From NCBI RefSeq assembly GCF_020520425.1, contig NC_079489.1, positions 77,537,310 to 77,601,309 of the forward strand: DNA of 64,000 nt. Direction: 5' to 3'. The position numbers and the translations under genes were made by a program. The DNA comes from Spinacia oleracea (lineage: Eukaryota; Streptophyta; Magnoliopsida; Caryophyllales; Amaranthaceae). Below the pieces are notes generated by a model. It searched no databases. It saw only the letters and a list, made by a program, of their open reading frames with translations, and was not told the origin of the DNA. Below are positions 47,301 to 57,445 of the stretch, piece after piece. Numbering within the stretch: position 1 is the first letter of the stretch; every line of letters starts with the position of its first letter.

Positions 47301-47454
47301 CAGTTCTCGACTTCGAATTTAGAACAGACTTCGAATTTCTAAGAGTCGGCTTGGAATTAGAAGATGAGCAGTTTCTACCAATGGTGAAGACATCGTCGTT
47401 GTCGTTGTCGTCGTCTGACGACACGATAACAACAGTACTACGTCTTTTCCCCAT
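38329..47454 (-). CDS. RAD17: Cell cycle checkpoint protein RAD17, 12 exons
   Basis: RAD17 replaces the large RFC subunit to load the 9-1-1 clamp at damaged DNA and start checkpoint signalling in the nucleus. Exons on the minus strand: 47454-47218, 47133-47076, 46842-46757, 46667-46620, 46134-46076, 45144-45042, 44656-44349, 44234-43883, 42894-42769, 39663-39465, 39366-39306, 38577-38329; about 627 residues, the size usual for plant RAD17. All introns are GT-AG and phases agree, except at exon 5. It starts [16 protein letters not shown]. Motifs: [19 protein letters not shown]; Walker [26 protein letters not shown]; Walker B-like [49 protein letters not shown]; acidic C-terminus DDDIEEW. In exon 5 the run after the Walker A Gly has two more A than needed, which shifts the frame (see findings). 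Confidence 0.93.
38953..39182. mobile_element. MITE-like element in RAD17 intron 11
   Basis: Imperfect terminal inverted repeats: GTTCTGTTCACCTTATTTTC on the left and, on the right, the complement of GGAAATCAGGTCAATAGAAC. The inside is built from many AGATAAGTTC units. A shorter relative lies at 39742-39850 in intron 10 (TTGTTCTGTTCACC, then TTCAGATAAGATAACTTCAGG). Confidence 0.65.
39742..39850. mobile_element. Partial copy of the same MITE in RAD17 intron 9
   Basis: Starts TTGTTCTGTTCACCTGTGCCC and continues with AATTCAGATAAGATAACTTC and AACTAAAATAAGTAAAG, parallel to 38951-39090. The right end is missing. It lies just upstream (in gene direction) of exon 10. Confidence 0.55.
39970..40140. 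repeat. CCCAACC-rich repeat in RAD17 intron 9
   Basis: Repeated AACCCGTTTAATTAAATG and CCAACCC words in both orientations. Similar CAGGTTGGGTTGGG and CCGACCCAACCCAAC words occur at 41698-41765, on the other side of the LTR element. An older dispersed repeat may therefore have been split by that insertion. Confidence 0.45.
40693..41478 (+). repeat. LTR of a different retrotransposon inside RAD17 intron 9
   Basis: 786 bp from TGTAGGCACGG to GTGTTTACA (TGTA...TACA ends), with TATA box TATAAATA (40964-40971). It is followed by AATTTGGCACGCTCGGTGGG (41479-41498), which has the position and look of a primer-binding site. The downstream part holds a diverged internal duplication (about 41078-41175 and 41222-41320, both with GAGATCAAGCCCGAAGGCCC). 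About 200 bp of internal sequence remains, so this is a 5' LTR of a truncated element. Its promoter points against RAD17. Confidence 0.75.
41787..42009. mobile_element. Stowaway-like MITE in RAD17 intron 9
   Basis: About 220 bp bounded by TA dinucleotides (41787-41788 and 42008-42009), with ends CTCCTTTTGTTC and the complement of GAACGGAGGGAG. The CTCCCTCCGTTC type of end is typical of plant Stowaway elements. The left end has several mismatches. Confidence 0.55.
43379..43418 (+). repeat. T-run / G-run with quadruplex potential in RAD17 intron 8
   Basis: A run of T is followed by 13 G, then GGGG and GGGGG runs separated by single T. Four or more G-tracts with one-base loops could form a G-quadruplex on the non-template strand of RAD17. 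Such homopolymers are also prone to sequencing error. Confidence 0.6.
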
Positions 47455-48643
47455 AGAAAATTCCAAACCCTGACTAAAGAATTAGCTAAAGCAATTGATG
47501 GAGATGTAAACAATTGTGTAGCAGCAGAAACCCTAATTTTCTGACAAACAGCAACATCCAAAGACCGAAAATATTTTGTTATCTGTAGAAAAACGCGAAT
47601 TTGGAGTTTGAAACTTGAAACAGCATAATATTGAATGGAAATGGGGGAGAAAGAGGTGAAAGAAGATGGAAATGGGGAAGAAGAAAAACGGTCTCAGGCG
47701 CAGAGTGGGAAATGAGAATTGACGGGAAGTGGCTTTGTTCGAAAAAGCGCGGGTTTCAGTTTTTTTTTACTACTGCACAGTGCACAGGTCCGGCCGTGGC
47801 GTACCTTAGAAGAAGCAGCTCGTTTTTTTTGGTTTTTCTTTTGTTTTTTTACGTACTATAGTCTATAGCACACTTGTAAGGCAGGCCAAGTGTTGGCCCT
47901 TTGTGTCTCGTGCATTAAGGATGTGCATAGAACATGGTAAAAAAAAAAAACTAATTAAGCATCAACATCGGTGGAAAATTACACTTTTTATTTGAGAAAA
48001 AATGAAAATGGGAAGCTTCCCACCATTGTTGTTAGGTTCTACTAACATCAAAAAGGGAGGCTACTAATCGTAGAGGCTTCCCACAAATAAACCAACCAAC
48101 AATGTAGTCCTCATTCCCACAAAAAACCTGCAATTTTCAACAACAGTCATATTACCATTTACAAAATAAATCATAACTTTTAAAATATAATGAAATTTTT
48201 TTTTGTGATTTACCACCTACAAAAAATCCAAACTTTTATTTTACCATCTAAAAGAATAAAAGTATTTGTTTTACCACCTTTTAATAGTAAAGTTAACGTA
48301 ATCGTTGTTGAACCACTTCAACTGCTAGTATAGCATATCCCATATAAAACGGGGCTTACTATTTACCGCCCCATATTATTCAAAATCGCCTCATTTATTT
48401 ACCCATATACCCTCCTTTGTTTACTCGTCATTTCAATACTTTCCCACCCTAAATACGACCACCACCGGCCACCACCCCCGGCCACCGCCACCGACCATCA
48501 TCGTCGTCCACCACCGTCACCACCATCGTCGCCACCACATCGCCAGCGAAAAAATGCGTAGTAATGTTTACATGGCCGAGTCTACCGGTGGAACGTTAAA
48601 TTCACAAGAGGTTTATTTGTCTAGAAAAAGTTTCGGAAACTTA
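47455..48643. other. RAD17 upstream region and intergenic spacer
   Basis: The first 150-300 bases upstream of the RAD17 ATG should hold its leader and promoter. I see no convincing TATA box. Purine-rich sequence GGGGAGAAAGAGGTG lies at about 47643. At 48455-48545 a CCACC/CGCC-rich low-complexity stretch occurs. No other gene is supported. Confidence 0.4.
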
Positions 48644-48918
48644 TACTACCTCCGTTCCTAAAAGTTCTTTACGCTTTCCGTTTTAGTCCGTTCCTGAAAG
48701 TTCTTTACACTCCTACTTTATTCCATTTTTACTCTTATTTGGCCCACCATAACTTACCCACTCACAATACTTTAATATTAGTTTTCACCCACTCACATTG
48801 TTGGACAATTTATAGCCACTCATTTTCCATTTGTTACCCCACCATCACATGTTCACCAAAATTCCTTAATTACCGTGCAAATAGTAACCGTAAAGATCAT
48901 TTAGGAACGGAGGTAGTA
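48644..48918. mobile_element. Stowaway MITE
   Basis: 271 bp (48646-48916) with perfect 17-bp terminal inverted repeats CTACCTCCGTTCCTAAA, flanked by TA on both sides. The start holds two imperfect copies of CCGTTCCTAAAAGTTCTTTACRC. It is a standard non-autonomous Tc1/mariner-type element. Confidence 0.9.
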
Positions 48919-48927
48919 TATTTTTAT

Positions 48928-49073
48928 CTTGTACCATGGTACAGGCTTATGAATTTTAAGCTTGTACCATGGTACATACTTGTGAGTTTTTAGCTTCGAC
49001 CATGGCATAAACTTATGCAGTTTAAGCTCGTACCATGGACGGATCTTAAAATTCATAAGTCTACGCCATGGTG
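48928..49073. repeat. 33-bp tandem repeat with a palindromic core
   Basis: Four units of exactly 33 bp (starting 48928, 48961, 48994, 49027) and a fifth partial unit. Each is built around GTACCATGGTAC or a degenerate form, followed by an AT-rich arm such as ATACTTATGAATTTTAAG. It lies between the Stowaway MITE and a CACTA end. Confidence 0.9.
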
Positions 49074-49416
49074 CACTAGTGGAAAAACAGTCATTTGCGT
49101 CGGTCATTTAAGCCCATTTGTGTCGCACTGACGCAAATGAAAAAAGTCTTTTGCGTCGCACTTTTGGGCGACGCAAATAAGAGTCATTTGCGTCGCAGTT
49201 TAGTTACCTTATTTTATCATCCTGTAAAAGTCATTTGCGTCGCTGTTTAGTTAAACTGCGACGCAAATGACCTTTTTTTTACCTACTGAAAAGTCATTTG
49301 CGTCGCAGTTTAACTAAACTGCGACACAAATGACTTTTCAGTTTAGCAAAAGTGCGACGCAAATGACTTTTGAGCATGTTTTAAAAAAAGTCATTTGCGT
49401 CGCACTTTTGCTAGGA
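49074..49416. mobile_element. One end of a second CACTA transposon
   Basis: Starts CACTAGTGGAAAAACAGTC and carries many direct and inverted copies of TCATTTGCGTCGCA with long complementary stretches, the usual subterminal array of a CACTA family different from that at 10908. No matching right end is found downstream, so it is truncated near 49416. Confidence 0.8.
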
Positions 49417-50224
49417 CACAAACTGTTTTAGAAAAGATTTAACAAAACGATTTAGGAATGCAAGACTCTTAGAATGTTTGTGTAGTTTTTCCAATAGAAT
49501 GTCTGGCCTTTTATAGAGTTTTATCCCTAGGGTTAGATCCCTTCAAAAACACAACTGCCAACTGCCAGTCACTTTGGTTTCCACCTCCCTTGACTTGAGG
49601 ATCAAGGGAAGACCACTTCTCCCTCAACTTCCTTAATCAATAAACGTGGTTTAGACCAAATCAACCACTTAGTTTTTACCAGAAATCAGTTTGTAGCTTT
49701 TACAAAATAATAGGAGAGATTTTAGGAATATCAAAACTGTTTTTATTTAGTAAACAAAATCTTTAAGGAAAATCTGATTTTTATTTAATGAAAAGAATCA
49801 TTTATTTAGTTAAATAATTTCCTTAAAACTTACTCGCCAGATATTAGATAAATACACAAAGACAATCCTAGGTTCCTTGAGTTCCTTATATATCAAAAGC
49901 AGAATTAATACTTTACATGAAATAAATTCTAAGTACAGTAAACTACCTAGACTTTTATATCTTTCTTTTGTGAGGCATTCAGCTCTGAAGCTTCACTTGT
50001 TCCTGCTCTGGAACATTGATGAGTTCCTCTTATGCTCATAGAGGAACTCGTAGCCATGAGTCTGTAGCTTTTCTTGTGAGTATGAAGAACACTCAATTTG
50101 TAATGTGTGTTGTTCCTTTGGTGACTTTGAAACTCTAGCTTGTACTGCTTCCAACTCAGGAACTCCAGTAGTTGTTCCAAGTGCATATCAGGAACTTCAA
50201 CATCTGATTTAAGTTCCTATCCTA
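49417..50224 (-). mobile_element. Retroelement remnant with LTR-like promoter (minus strand)
   Basis: On the minus strand there is a TATA box CTCTATAAAAGGCC (about 49506-49519), preceded by a mixed U3-like stretch and followed by AAACTACACAAACATTC and TTTTGTTAAATC. Upstream (49947-50220) is a weakly coding-like segment rich in Glu, Ser and Gln codons that I cannot assign. The layout suggests the 3' end of a polyprotein plus an LTR, but termini were not found. Confidence 0.4.
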
Positions 50225-50226
50225 AT

Positions 50227-51385
50227 ATGTAACAACCCAGAAATTCTAAAAGAGAAAATAAGGAATTTAAAGTGCTATTTATATTGACGGTGGCGGAAAC
50301 ACCGTCTTCTGGGATTTCCACTACAATAATAAAGAAGGGGTTTAAACACTAAATTGTCAAACCAATAAAATAAAATATAAAGTAATCAAAATAAATGTCT
50401 CAAATGAGGCAAAACATAACCACAAAACCAAAATAGAAAGTTTAAAGTAAAATAAACTCTATTTGTTTTATTCTCACTCGAAGCCCAAGTCCAAGCCCAA
50501 ATAAGCTAAGAAAACAACCTGTAAAATGAACAACAAAATTTCCACAATCAGTGGGGAGTAACTAACATCTCTCCCATCTCAAGATTAACCAATTAAATAG
50601 AAATAATAAGAATCATAGAATATAGATAACACAAAATAAAATAGAAATACATATGATCATAAATTGACATACAGTTTATAAAGAATCCTTCAAAAAGATA
50701 ATAATAAGTAAAATTAAAAAGAAGAGTTACCCAAAGACATTACCAAGTACAATAACGTAGTAAAATATATAACATTTATAATTTAGAGGTAAGAACGGAG
50801 TGCAAGTGAATCGCAAGACACTGTTCTTATATAGTCAAAGTCAGGAATACGTCCTTCGAGAATACGTCTCTAGTCTAAGTATGGCCACACTCTCAACCTA
50901 GTAGACAACACCCGGAAGCTACTAGAGTCGAACGACGACAATGAACTAAAACGGTATACTCAACGGAATCCGTCCGTTAGAGTTGCATGCTCCTCTCCAT
51001 TGAGAATCTGTCCCTTCGGATATCTTTATCTCAAAAACCATTTCGAAGGGTGACCCAAGTCACATAAAATAATAGGTATTAAAATAATCAAAATAATATT
51101 ATATCGGATATTTGGAGTCACCGCAACCTCATAGTTAACGACTTAAACTCCGGGATTCCATTTCCCATAATAAGTGAATCCGTCACTTAAAAAAAACTAA
51201 TTGATAAAGTCGTTTAAATGTTGGAACAAAATTGCAAATTGATTGAGTTAAGTACTACGGAGTACGTATGATAAGCCATATAAGACGCAACACCATGCCA
51301 TTATCTCCATATCAAAACAGAACACCAAGAACCAAATCCATATTACTAAACGACAACTAATAATCCATATAAATTCAACATAAAT
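50227..51385. repeat. Probable LTR remnant starting TGTAACAACCC
   Basis: Begins TGTAACAACCCAGAAATTC, a start common in plant Ty3/gypsy LTRs. A hairpin GACGGTG/CACCGTC (7-bp stem, 50287-50307) follows, then about 1.1 kb without a gene. The other end and any internal domain are not evident, so orientation and family remain open. Confidence 0.4.
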
Positions 51386-53804
51386 AACCATAAAATGCTA
51401 ACATGCAGTACTCATATAAGATGAAGGTAATAGCCGAAATCCCCTCCAAACATATCCTACCCCTTTTAAAAGCAAGAACTCTCTTCTTAACTCTCCTTAA
51501 GAATAGTGGATTTACGTCCACGTCCTTAAGTTCCTTCATTAATTACGCCCCTGCCATTACCAGCTGTCAATTTTCCATGAACATCCCCTGCCATTACCAG
51601 CTGTCAATTTTCCATGAACAAATTATCCAGGTGTCCCTCTTCCCTGTCTTCGCCCTCCTGCGTCCTTCTACTCCTCCCCTCTGCAATGGCGTTCTTGACC
51701 TTTCTCGGTTTTTATCTCCATCTTCCATTGTCTTCGTACAGCTCCTCTATCTTCTTCTCTCCTTCGCCTATTTCCTACCTATACTCTGAATTAACAGCAA
51801 ACCCTAAATCCCTAATTTTGGGATTTCAATGAACCAGAAGAAAGCAATAGGTGCCTCCACCCTCCTCTTCATCGCGGTTGCCCCTCCGCCATCTTCTCTC
51901 CTACCTTTGTTCTTCGATCTGCTGGTAAATGCGATCCAACTTCATAATCCGATCTGCAGCGCTCCATCGTCGTCTCTGGCAAGGTCTCCAAATAACACCT
52001 TCGAGGATTCCAATGCAAAGCACAGATTCAAAAAATCTATGGAATCCTCCAAGTTGTTATTGGAAATCTTGTTGACAGAGAGAGAGAGAAAAATTTGGAG
52101 ATATCTCCAAAATTAAAGGTTTTTTTCTTTAATCCTCTTTTCTCTTTATTTCTGTAATTTTTTTTTGGTTTTGTACTATGTTTTGTTTTCAATTTTTCTG
52201 GGTGTACTTTATTGTTTTCTAATTCGTCGGAGCCATGGTCACCACCTGATTTGCCGCCCTCCGACATCCATAATGTGAGTTTGTTGTTTTTTTCTTTATT
52301 TTTGGAGGAAAATATTTGATTTTTAGCTCAAGTTTTATCAATTTTGGAATTTTTGATTATTTTAGTGAGAAATTAATATGGGTTTGTTCATGGTGGAAGT
52401 TTATAGTTTCCAAATTGGGTATTTTGATTTGCATTGAGGAATGAGGATCTTGGGATTGTTAATTCAAAGGTCTTAATTATTGTTTTAACTGATTTTATTT
52501 TCAGGTTTAGTATGTTGTTGATTGTTGTTTTGGAAGAATTTGAATGAAAAGTTGTACAATATTTTGTTTTCCAATTCAAATTGAAGCAAGTTCAACTAAG
52601 TGATTTTATCAGGTTCATATACTTTGCTCCCTTCAATCTTTAATTATGAGGTTGATAGTCAGGGCAGCTAATGACTTGGGGTTTTGTAGATACTTGTAAT
52701 CATGTATTTATAGATGGGTTGAAGTTAATCACTTCTTAATCATGTTTTAGGATTTTGCTAATGACTGATTTTCTTCAGTTTTTGTCTTCAATTGCTGCTG
52801 ACCTTGGTCTTTCTGCTTCGTGGGTGTAAATCAAGTTTTTTAACTGCTTTTTGGGTTTTTTTTAGGGTGATAAAATTGTTTTTTGGGGTTAATATTACTG
52901 CTACTGAATTCAGTTCTGTAAATGGTCTATTACATTTTCTATTTCTGATTGATTTGAGATTTGACTTCTTGTGGTAAAAAAGTTGCTATTCTTGTTATCA
53001 GTTGTTGTCAAAATGGATTTGGTAAGACCTGTAATATGGAAATTTCACTCTTTTCAATATAGAATTTGGATTAACTTGTTCGTGAAGCTGTTAGATGAAG
53101 GTCATCCTGATGACTTGAGTCATTTTGATTACCTGGTGTGGCTTTTAGGTTCATTAAACACGACGTTGACCTTCTTTTCTGTGTTGTCTTTGCCTTTCGG
53201 TCTTCATTTCTGTGTCGTTGGAATACGTTGTCAACCGGTACTGTAACTTGTTGTAACTCATTGTAACTCAAATTCCTTACAGGCATTAAGGCAGCATAAC
53301 CCTTTTATTGTTGATTGTCCTTTTCCCTTTACTTGTGCATATATCATATCTAATCACAATACTAATAAATATCAGCTATTGGTTTTCTTTTTCTTTACTA
53401 CTAAAGGTAATTGTGAAAATGAGCAAAAGAATCCTCATTGTTTGCTATCAGTGTCAGACCTTAGAAGCATAAAGTCATCTCTTTGCTTCTTTGCCTCTTA
53501 AGGCTTAATGGTGTGGGTGATCTTTAAAATCAAGATCACTAGAGATTACAGTGACATGGGGTTTCCAACTGTTATTATCTTGTATTGATTATAAGCTAAT
53601 GTTGATCATGTTATATGCGACTTAAAATATGATAGATTGGTCATTGATAGATATATTCTTATCTTCAGATTTTGACCCTGTTGCATTGTTCCGTAAACAT
53701 GATTTGTCTTAATATATTATCTTAACTTAAGAGAACTAATCTGAGTACTTTGACCTTATTGCATATGCAGTTTGACATCATCTCTAAGGAAATACGCTGA
53801 AAAT
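51386..53804 (+). other. Upstream region of the OB-fold gene, no confirmed exons
   Basis: A CT-rich stretch at about 51630-52110 looks like a plant 5' untranslated exon and includes a GA microsatellite (52078-52090). Open frames here (51829-52116, 52971-53246) lack recognisable domains and are not called. Leader exons of the gene at 54886 may lie here, but I cannot fix their borders. Confidence 0.35.
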
Positions 53805-54139
53805 ATGGATTCTTCCGTATCTCTATATACCCAACTTAAGGCAACCCAATCTTTCTTCGTGACGGCGGGTCCAAATGTAATTGAGCCAGAAGAGCACGTT
53901 ATGAAGATGGCTAAGCACATAAAAGGCTATAACAACCAAAGTTGGAGTGCCTCTGATCTTCAAGTCCAGCTTTGACAAGACTATCAGGACATCTTCTAAA
54001 TCATTCAGGGTCCTGGTATGGCTTAAGGCCTCCAAATCCTTGAGAAATGAAAGTAGCATATGACCTCCCTACAGTAACTAATGTGCATGAAAGCAGTCAG
54101 TGTGAAGTTGTGGGTAAAATTGCTGATGTCATAATCTAG
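53805..54139 (+). pseudogene. kdsA: KDO-8-phosphate synthase (kdsA) fragment, frameshifted
   Basis: Matches the N-terminal third of plant 2-dehydro-3-deoxyphosphooctonate aldolase, which makes the KDO-8-phosphate used for pectin rhamnogalacturonan II. It reads MDSSVSLYTQLKA, AGPNVIEPEEHVMKMAKHIK, then in other frames VGVPLIFKSSFDK, RTSSKSF, KVAYDLPTVTNVHESSQCE and ends GKIADVII. Frame changes lie near 53921-53924, 54008 and 54045, with a stop at about 54022. No intron separates these segments. It lacks the remaining two thirds of the enzyme, so it is a non-functional relic, perhaps a truncated retrocopy. Confidence 0.85.
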
Positions 54140-54885
54140 GTTTGCTTATCCTTCTCCTTGCATTTACACCTAGGTTTGCTTAACTGATGTTATAATCTAG
54201 CTTTTTTAAATGGTTTTGATTGATTAAATGATGTTCAAAAAAATAAAATTGACCCCATTTTTTGTTCAATAAAACTACAAAATAAACACTATAAGTTAAA
54301 CAATCAGGTAGTTGGAATCGGTAATTTTAAGAATTTGATTCTGGTTACGCTCCCTAGAATTCAGGCAAAGTACCCGATCTTTCACCCGGCCAAAATTAAT
54401 CTGAATTAAGATATCGAATTGAACCTGAACTACATTGATAGTTTTGTACTCGTTAGGTGGTGACGTATTATTATTCTTTTCTTTAGAATAAATCCCGTGC
54501 ACCGGGTGTAAAGCATAACACCTAGAACTTCCTCCCGATATGGAACTCCCAAGACCACGAGACCATGTCAAACTCCCAAGGGGTCAATTTTGGCCTATGT
54601 CCATGTGTGCATCTAGCTTGATGAAGCTTTTCCCTCTAAAGGGGTTATGTACCGAGATATATGTGCCTCATTTGCTGCTGTAAGTTTTGATATTATTATG
54701 TGTATGCAAACCTTTTTTTAAGAAATTCTTAAATCATTTATGGCGACTAAGTGATTGCGCAAACTGTATTGAGCACTTATCTGTCTACAAATAGCTAGGA
54801 ACATAGTCTCCACTGTACATGTAAAATCCTAGAAAACCACTTCATACTTACTTGCTCTTGCCTAGGCTTCTCCCTCTCAACAAGC
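54140..54885. other. Spacer between kdsA relic and OB-fold gene
   Basis: AT-rich with no supported gene. It contains a short repeat CACCTAGGTTTGCTTA near 54135-54185. The promoter or leader of the OB-fold gene may be here. Confidence 0.4.
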
Positions 54886-57136
54886 ATGTCCACTGTGATT
54901 ATTCATGATCCAAACGGAGCTAGGGCAAATGCGCTCACAGATTGGTAATACTATCTCCTATCTGTTGTACTTTGACATCAAACAAATCTTTGCTCAACTC
55001 ATTACCATCTTTGTTTTTTCAGGGCACTGACTCACCAGGACATCCTCGCTAACAGACAGGCTAGAGTCTTGGATGTTAGGAACCCCTCGCCATTAAGGGT
55101 GATCATAACCCTTGATGATCTCAACCAGAAGACAGTAAGAAATCTTTTATTCGAGTTTTTTATGTAACCTTTTACTTGTTACAGAGATTGGCTATCTGAT
55201 CTCACCACTGCCTTCATATATCCAGCTCTAAGACCCCACTAGATTTACATATAAAAACCACAACTTTGCAAGATAAAAACAACAACATAAACGCACTTAC
55301 TCTCTAATATAATGCATTGGTTGTAACAGAACATTAATACAATACAAGAGGAGCGCCTCTGGGTGAAAGTTGTTGTCCCCGAGCTGGACTTTGATAGGGT
55401 GCATGCATACATAGGCTGTTGTAATTGTGGCAGACGCACAGATGTTCCAGTGGGGAAAGCCTACACATGCACCAACTGTTCACAGAAGGGATCTATGGCT
55501 TGTCCCAGGTTCGCTGTTAACAACTCAAAATTAGTCCTCCAAAACCGCCACTTCTACTAATGACATTTTTCTCGGTCCATGAATGCAGGGTAACTACCAA
55601 CTGTGACATCTCTGACAGTACAGGGACACGTTCAGTAACCATGTTCACTTCGGACTCTGAAACGTTGTTCAGGATGCCTGCTGAAGATATATTTCGAATC
55701 AAACATACTGTATGTTCTTTGCACTTTGCCACTACTCTTTGTTTTTTCCTGTGCATATGTCTTAAACCCAGTCAAGATTGATTGGCAAATATTATGTAGC
55801 AATTGCTACCTGAAAATTATGCTTATTCTATGCTTTGTATTACATGTTTTCATACCTGAATCTTACTGTAAGGAAGACCCCTGCATCGTCATCGTATAAC
55901 ACTGATTTAGGCAAGCAGCATCATGTTTTTGTTAATTGTTTTTTTAAAAGACGTGCAATCCTCTGGTTAAGTCAAAGATGAAAGCTATGTGGTTTATTTA
56001 CAAGTCATTTGAATTCTCACTTCTCTTTATTGCACATTGCATGCATCAATCATCCTAGATTATGACGATGATTATTATTAGTATATGACTACAATTCCTT
56101 TGAATATTGATAAACCAAGTCATCTTAGAGTAATTGGTTGTCTCTGTTATCCCGCAATCAAGTCAGGTGACAAATTTGCTCCAAGGGCAAAACGATGCAT
56201 CATGATTGGATATCCTTATGCTCAAAAGGGGTTCCATCTTCCCTCACTTCCAATCCATCTTTGTTTTCCCCCTTCTTTAGTTCTAAGATCTAGAATCTTC
56301 AGTTTCTACCTTTCACTCTAACTAAGTCACCTCTCTCTTTTTTCTCTCTCGGATTCAAAGCAGCCAAACCAAGTGTAGGCAGTCGCGACTTACCCCGAGT
56401 AGTCGAACACAGTGGTGATCAGTAGGGACTTGGTAGGCTGACAGCCACACATGTCGGTTCTTTCTGCTCAGTCTCTCTCCCTCTAGCAAGTAACAACTTC
56501 TTTTTTTTGGTGAATATGTAAGATTATAGAGTCTATGGACTACAAAATTAACTTTCTTGTAGAAATTATGTAAATGAATATGTAAGATTATAGTCTATAG
56601 ACTAAAAAATTATCTTCTATGTAGAAATTATGTAAAATTTGGGGGAAATTTGGCTGATGCTGGACTACAGATTATATGAGAAACGAATCATGCGCAATGG
56701 AGTGAAGTAGGTACAGGCCTACAGCCTACAGTTCTTATACAGTTCTACTTGTATGTTGTACTATGTTGATTGAAAAGCTTTTGTATCGATGTAAATTACG
56801 GAATACAGTTATACAGGTCGTATGTGCAATCTACCTTTCGTCTACTCTTTGTTCACACCTCAAACTCACTTATTTTTGCATCCTTTACAGAAGGATGATA
56901 TAGCAATCAAGGCAGCAACGGAGATGGTCCGTACCAAACCTATCTTGGTTCAACTTGGCCCAACAGTAGCTCTCTCTAAAAGCAATGCGTTGCAGTGGTG
57001 TCTCAAGAAGGTGGCTTTGGAGGAGAACACTGAGGAGGCTTCTGAGGAGAATGAGGAGAATGACCAGGCGGCTTTGGAGGCTTCTGAGGAGAATGACCAG
57101 GCGGCTTTGGAGAACACTGCTGCGCCTAAGAAGTGA
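54886..57136 (+). CDS. Small RPA70 C-terminal OB-fold-like protein, five exons
   Basis: Exons 54886-54944, 55023-55134, 55330-55508, 55589-55709 and 56891-57136 join in frame and give 238 residues, starting MSTVIIHDPNGARAN. The core resembles the Rep_fac-A_C domain of RPA70: LWVKVVVPELDF, a zinc ribbon with CNCGRRTDVPVG and CTNCSQKG (two CxxC pairs), then VTMFTSDSETLFRMPAEDIF. In RPA70 this fold binds single-stranded DNA and RPA32. The protein is far shorter than RPA70 (about 600-700 residues) and ends in an acidic tail with an in-frame duplication of EASEEN...NDQAALE. The donor of intron 3 is weak (GTTCGC). Plants have many such short RPA-like genes of unknown role. Additional upstream exons cannot be excluded. 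Confidence 0.78.
56085..56245 (+). pseudogene. Copia integrase fragment in intron 4 of the OB-fold gene
   Basis: Reads NIDKPSHLRVIGCLCYPAI, then KFAPRAKRCIMIGYPYAQKGF, the conserved stretch after the copia integrase core (LRVFGCLCY...P...C.F.GYP..QKGY). It belongs to a different copia lineage from elements 1-3 and is a short relic. Confidence 0.85.
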
Positions 57137-57445
57137 TCAATTCCAGCAAGGTTGGGTTATGTATGAAAGCTATTATCAGGCCCCTTTTGTTGTGTGAAAC
57201 CTATTATTAGTATGACAATTTAGTATGTGTGAAAGCTAAGTACTAGAGAAAGGCGATATGCATCAAGCCTTTTGCAAGAAACTCATGTTAATGTTGCAAT
57301 GCTTATTTTGAACTCCATGATGCGGTGGGGGTTTTTTAAGAGGAACATGATAGCCTTGGATTTTCATGTTCCTGACAAATACCCATTGACCCTTTTGCTT
57401 ACCTATTAGGAAACATTATGCAATCTATGTTATGCAAGTGCCTAC
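57137..57445. other. 3' flank of the OB-fold gene
   Basis: Probable 3' untranslated region and downstream spacer, ending at the copia insertion. The 5 bases CCTAC (57441-57445) should be repeated after element 3, outside the window. Confidence 0.5.

Noticed and set aside
49074-49420. Regularly spaced repeats that might suggest a CRISPR array
   Set aside because: Units are in both orientations, the spacing is irregular, the context is plant nuclear, and the CACTA terminus explains them.
51829-52116. A 95-codon secreted-looking protein (MNQKKAIGASTLLF)
   Set aside because: It lies in a CT-rich, leader-like stretch, lacks domains, and ends in low-complexity GA sequence. A 5' untranslated exon is more likely.
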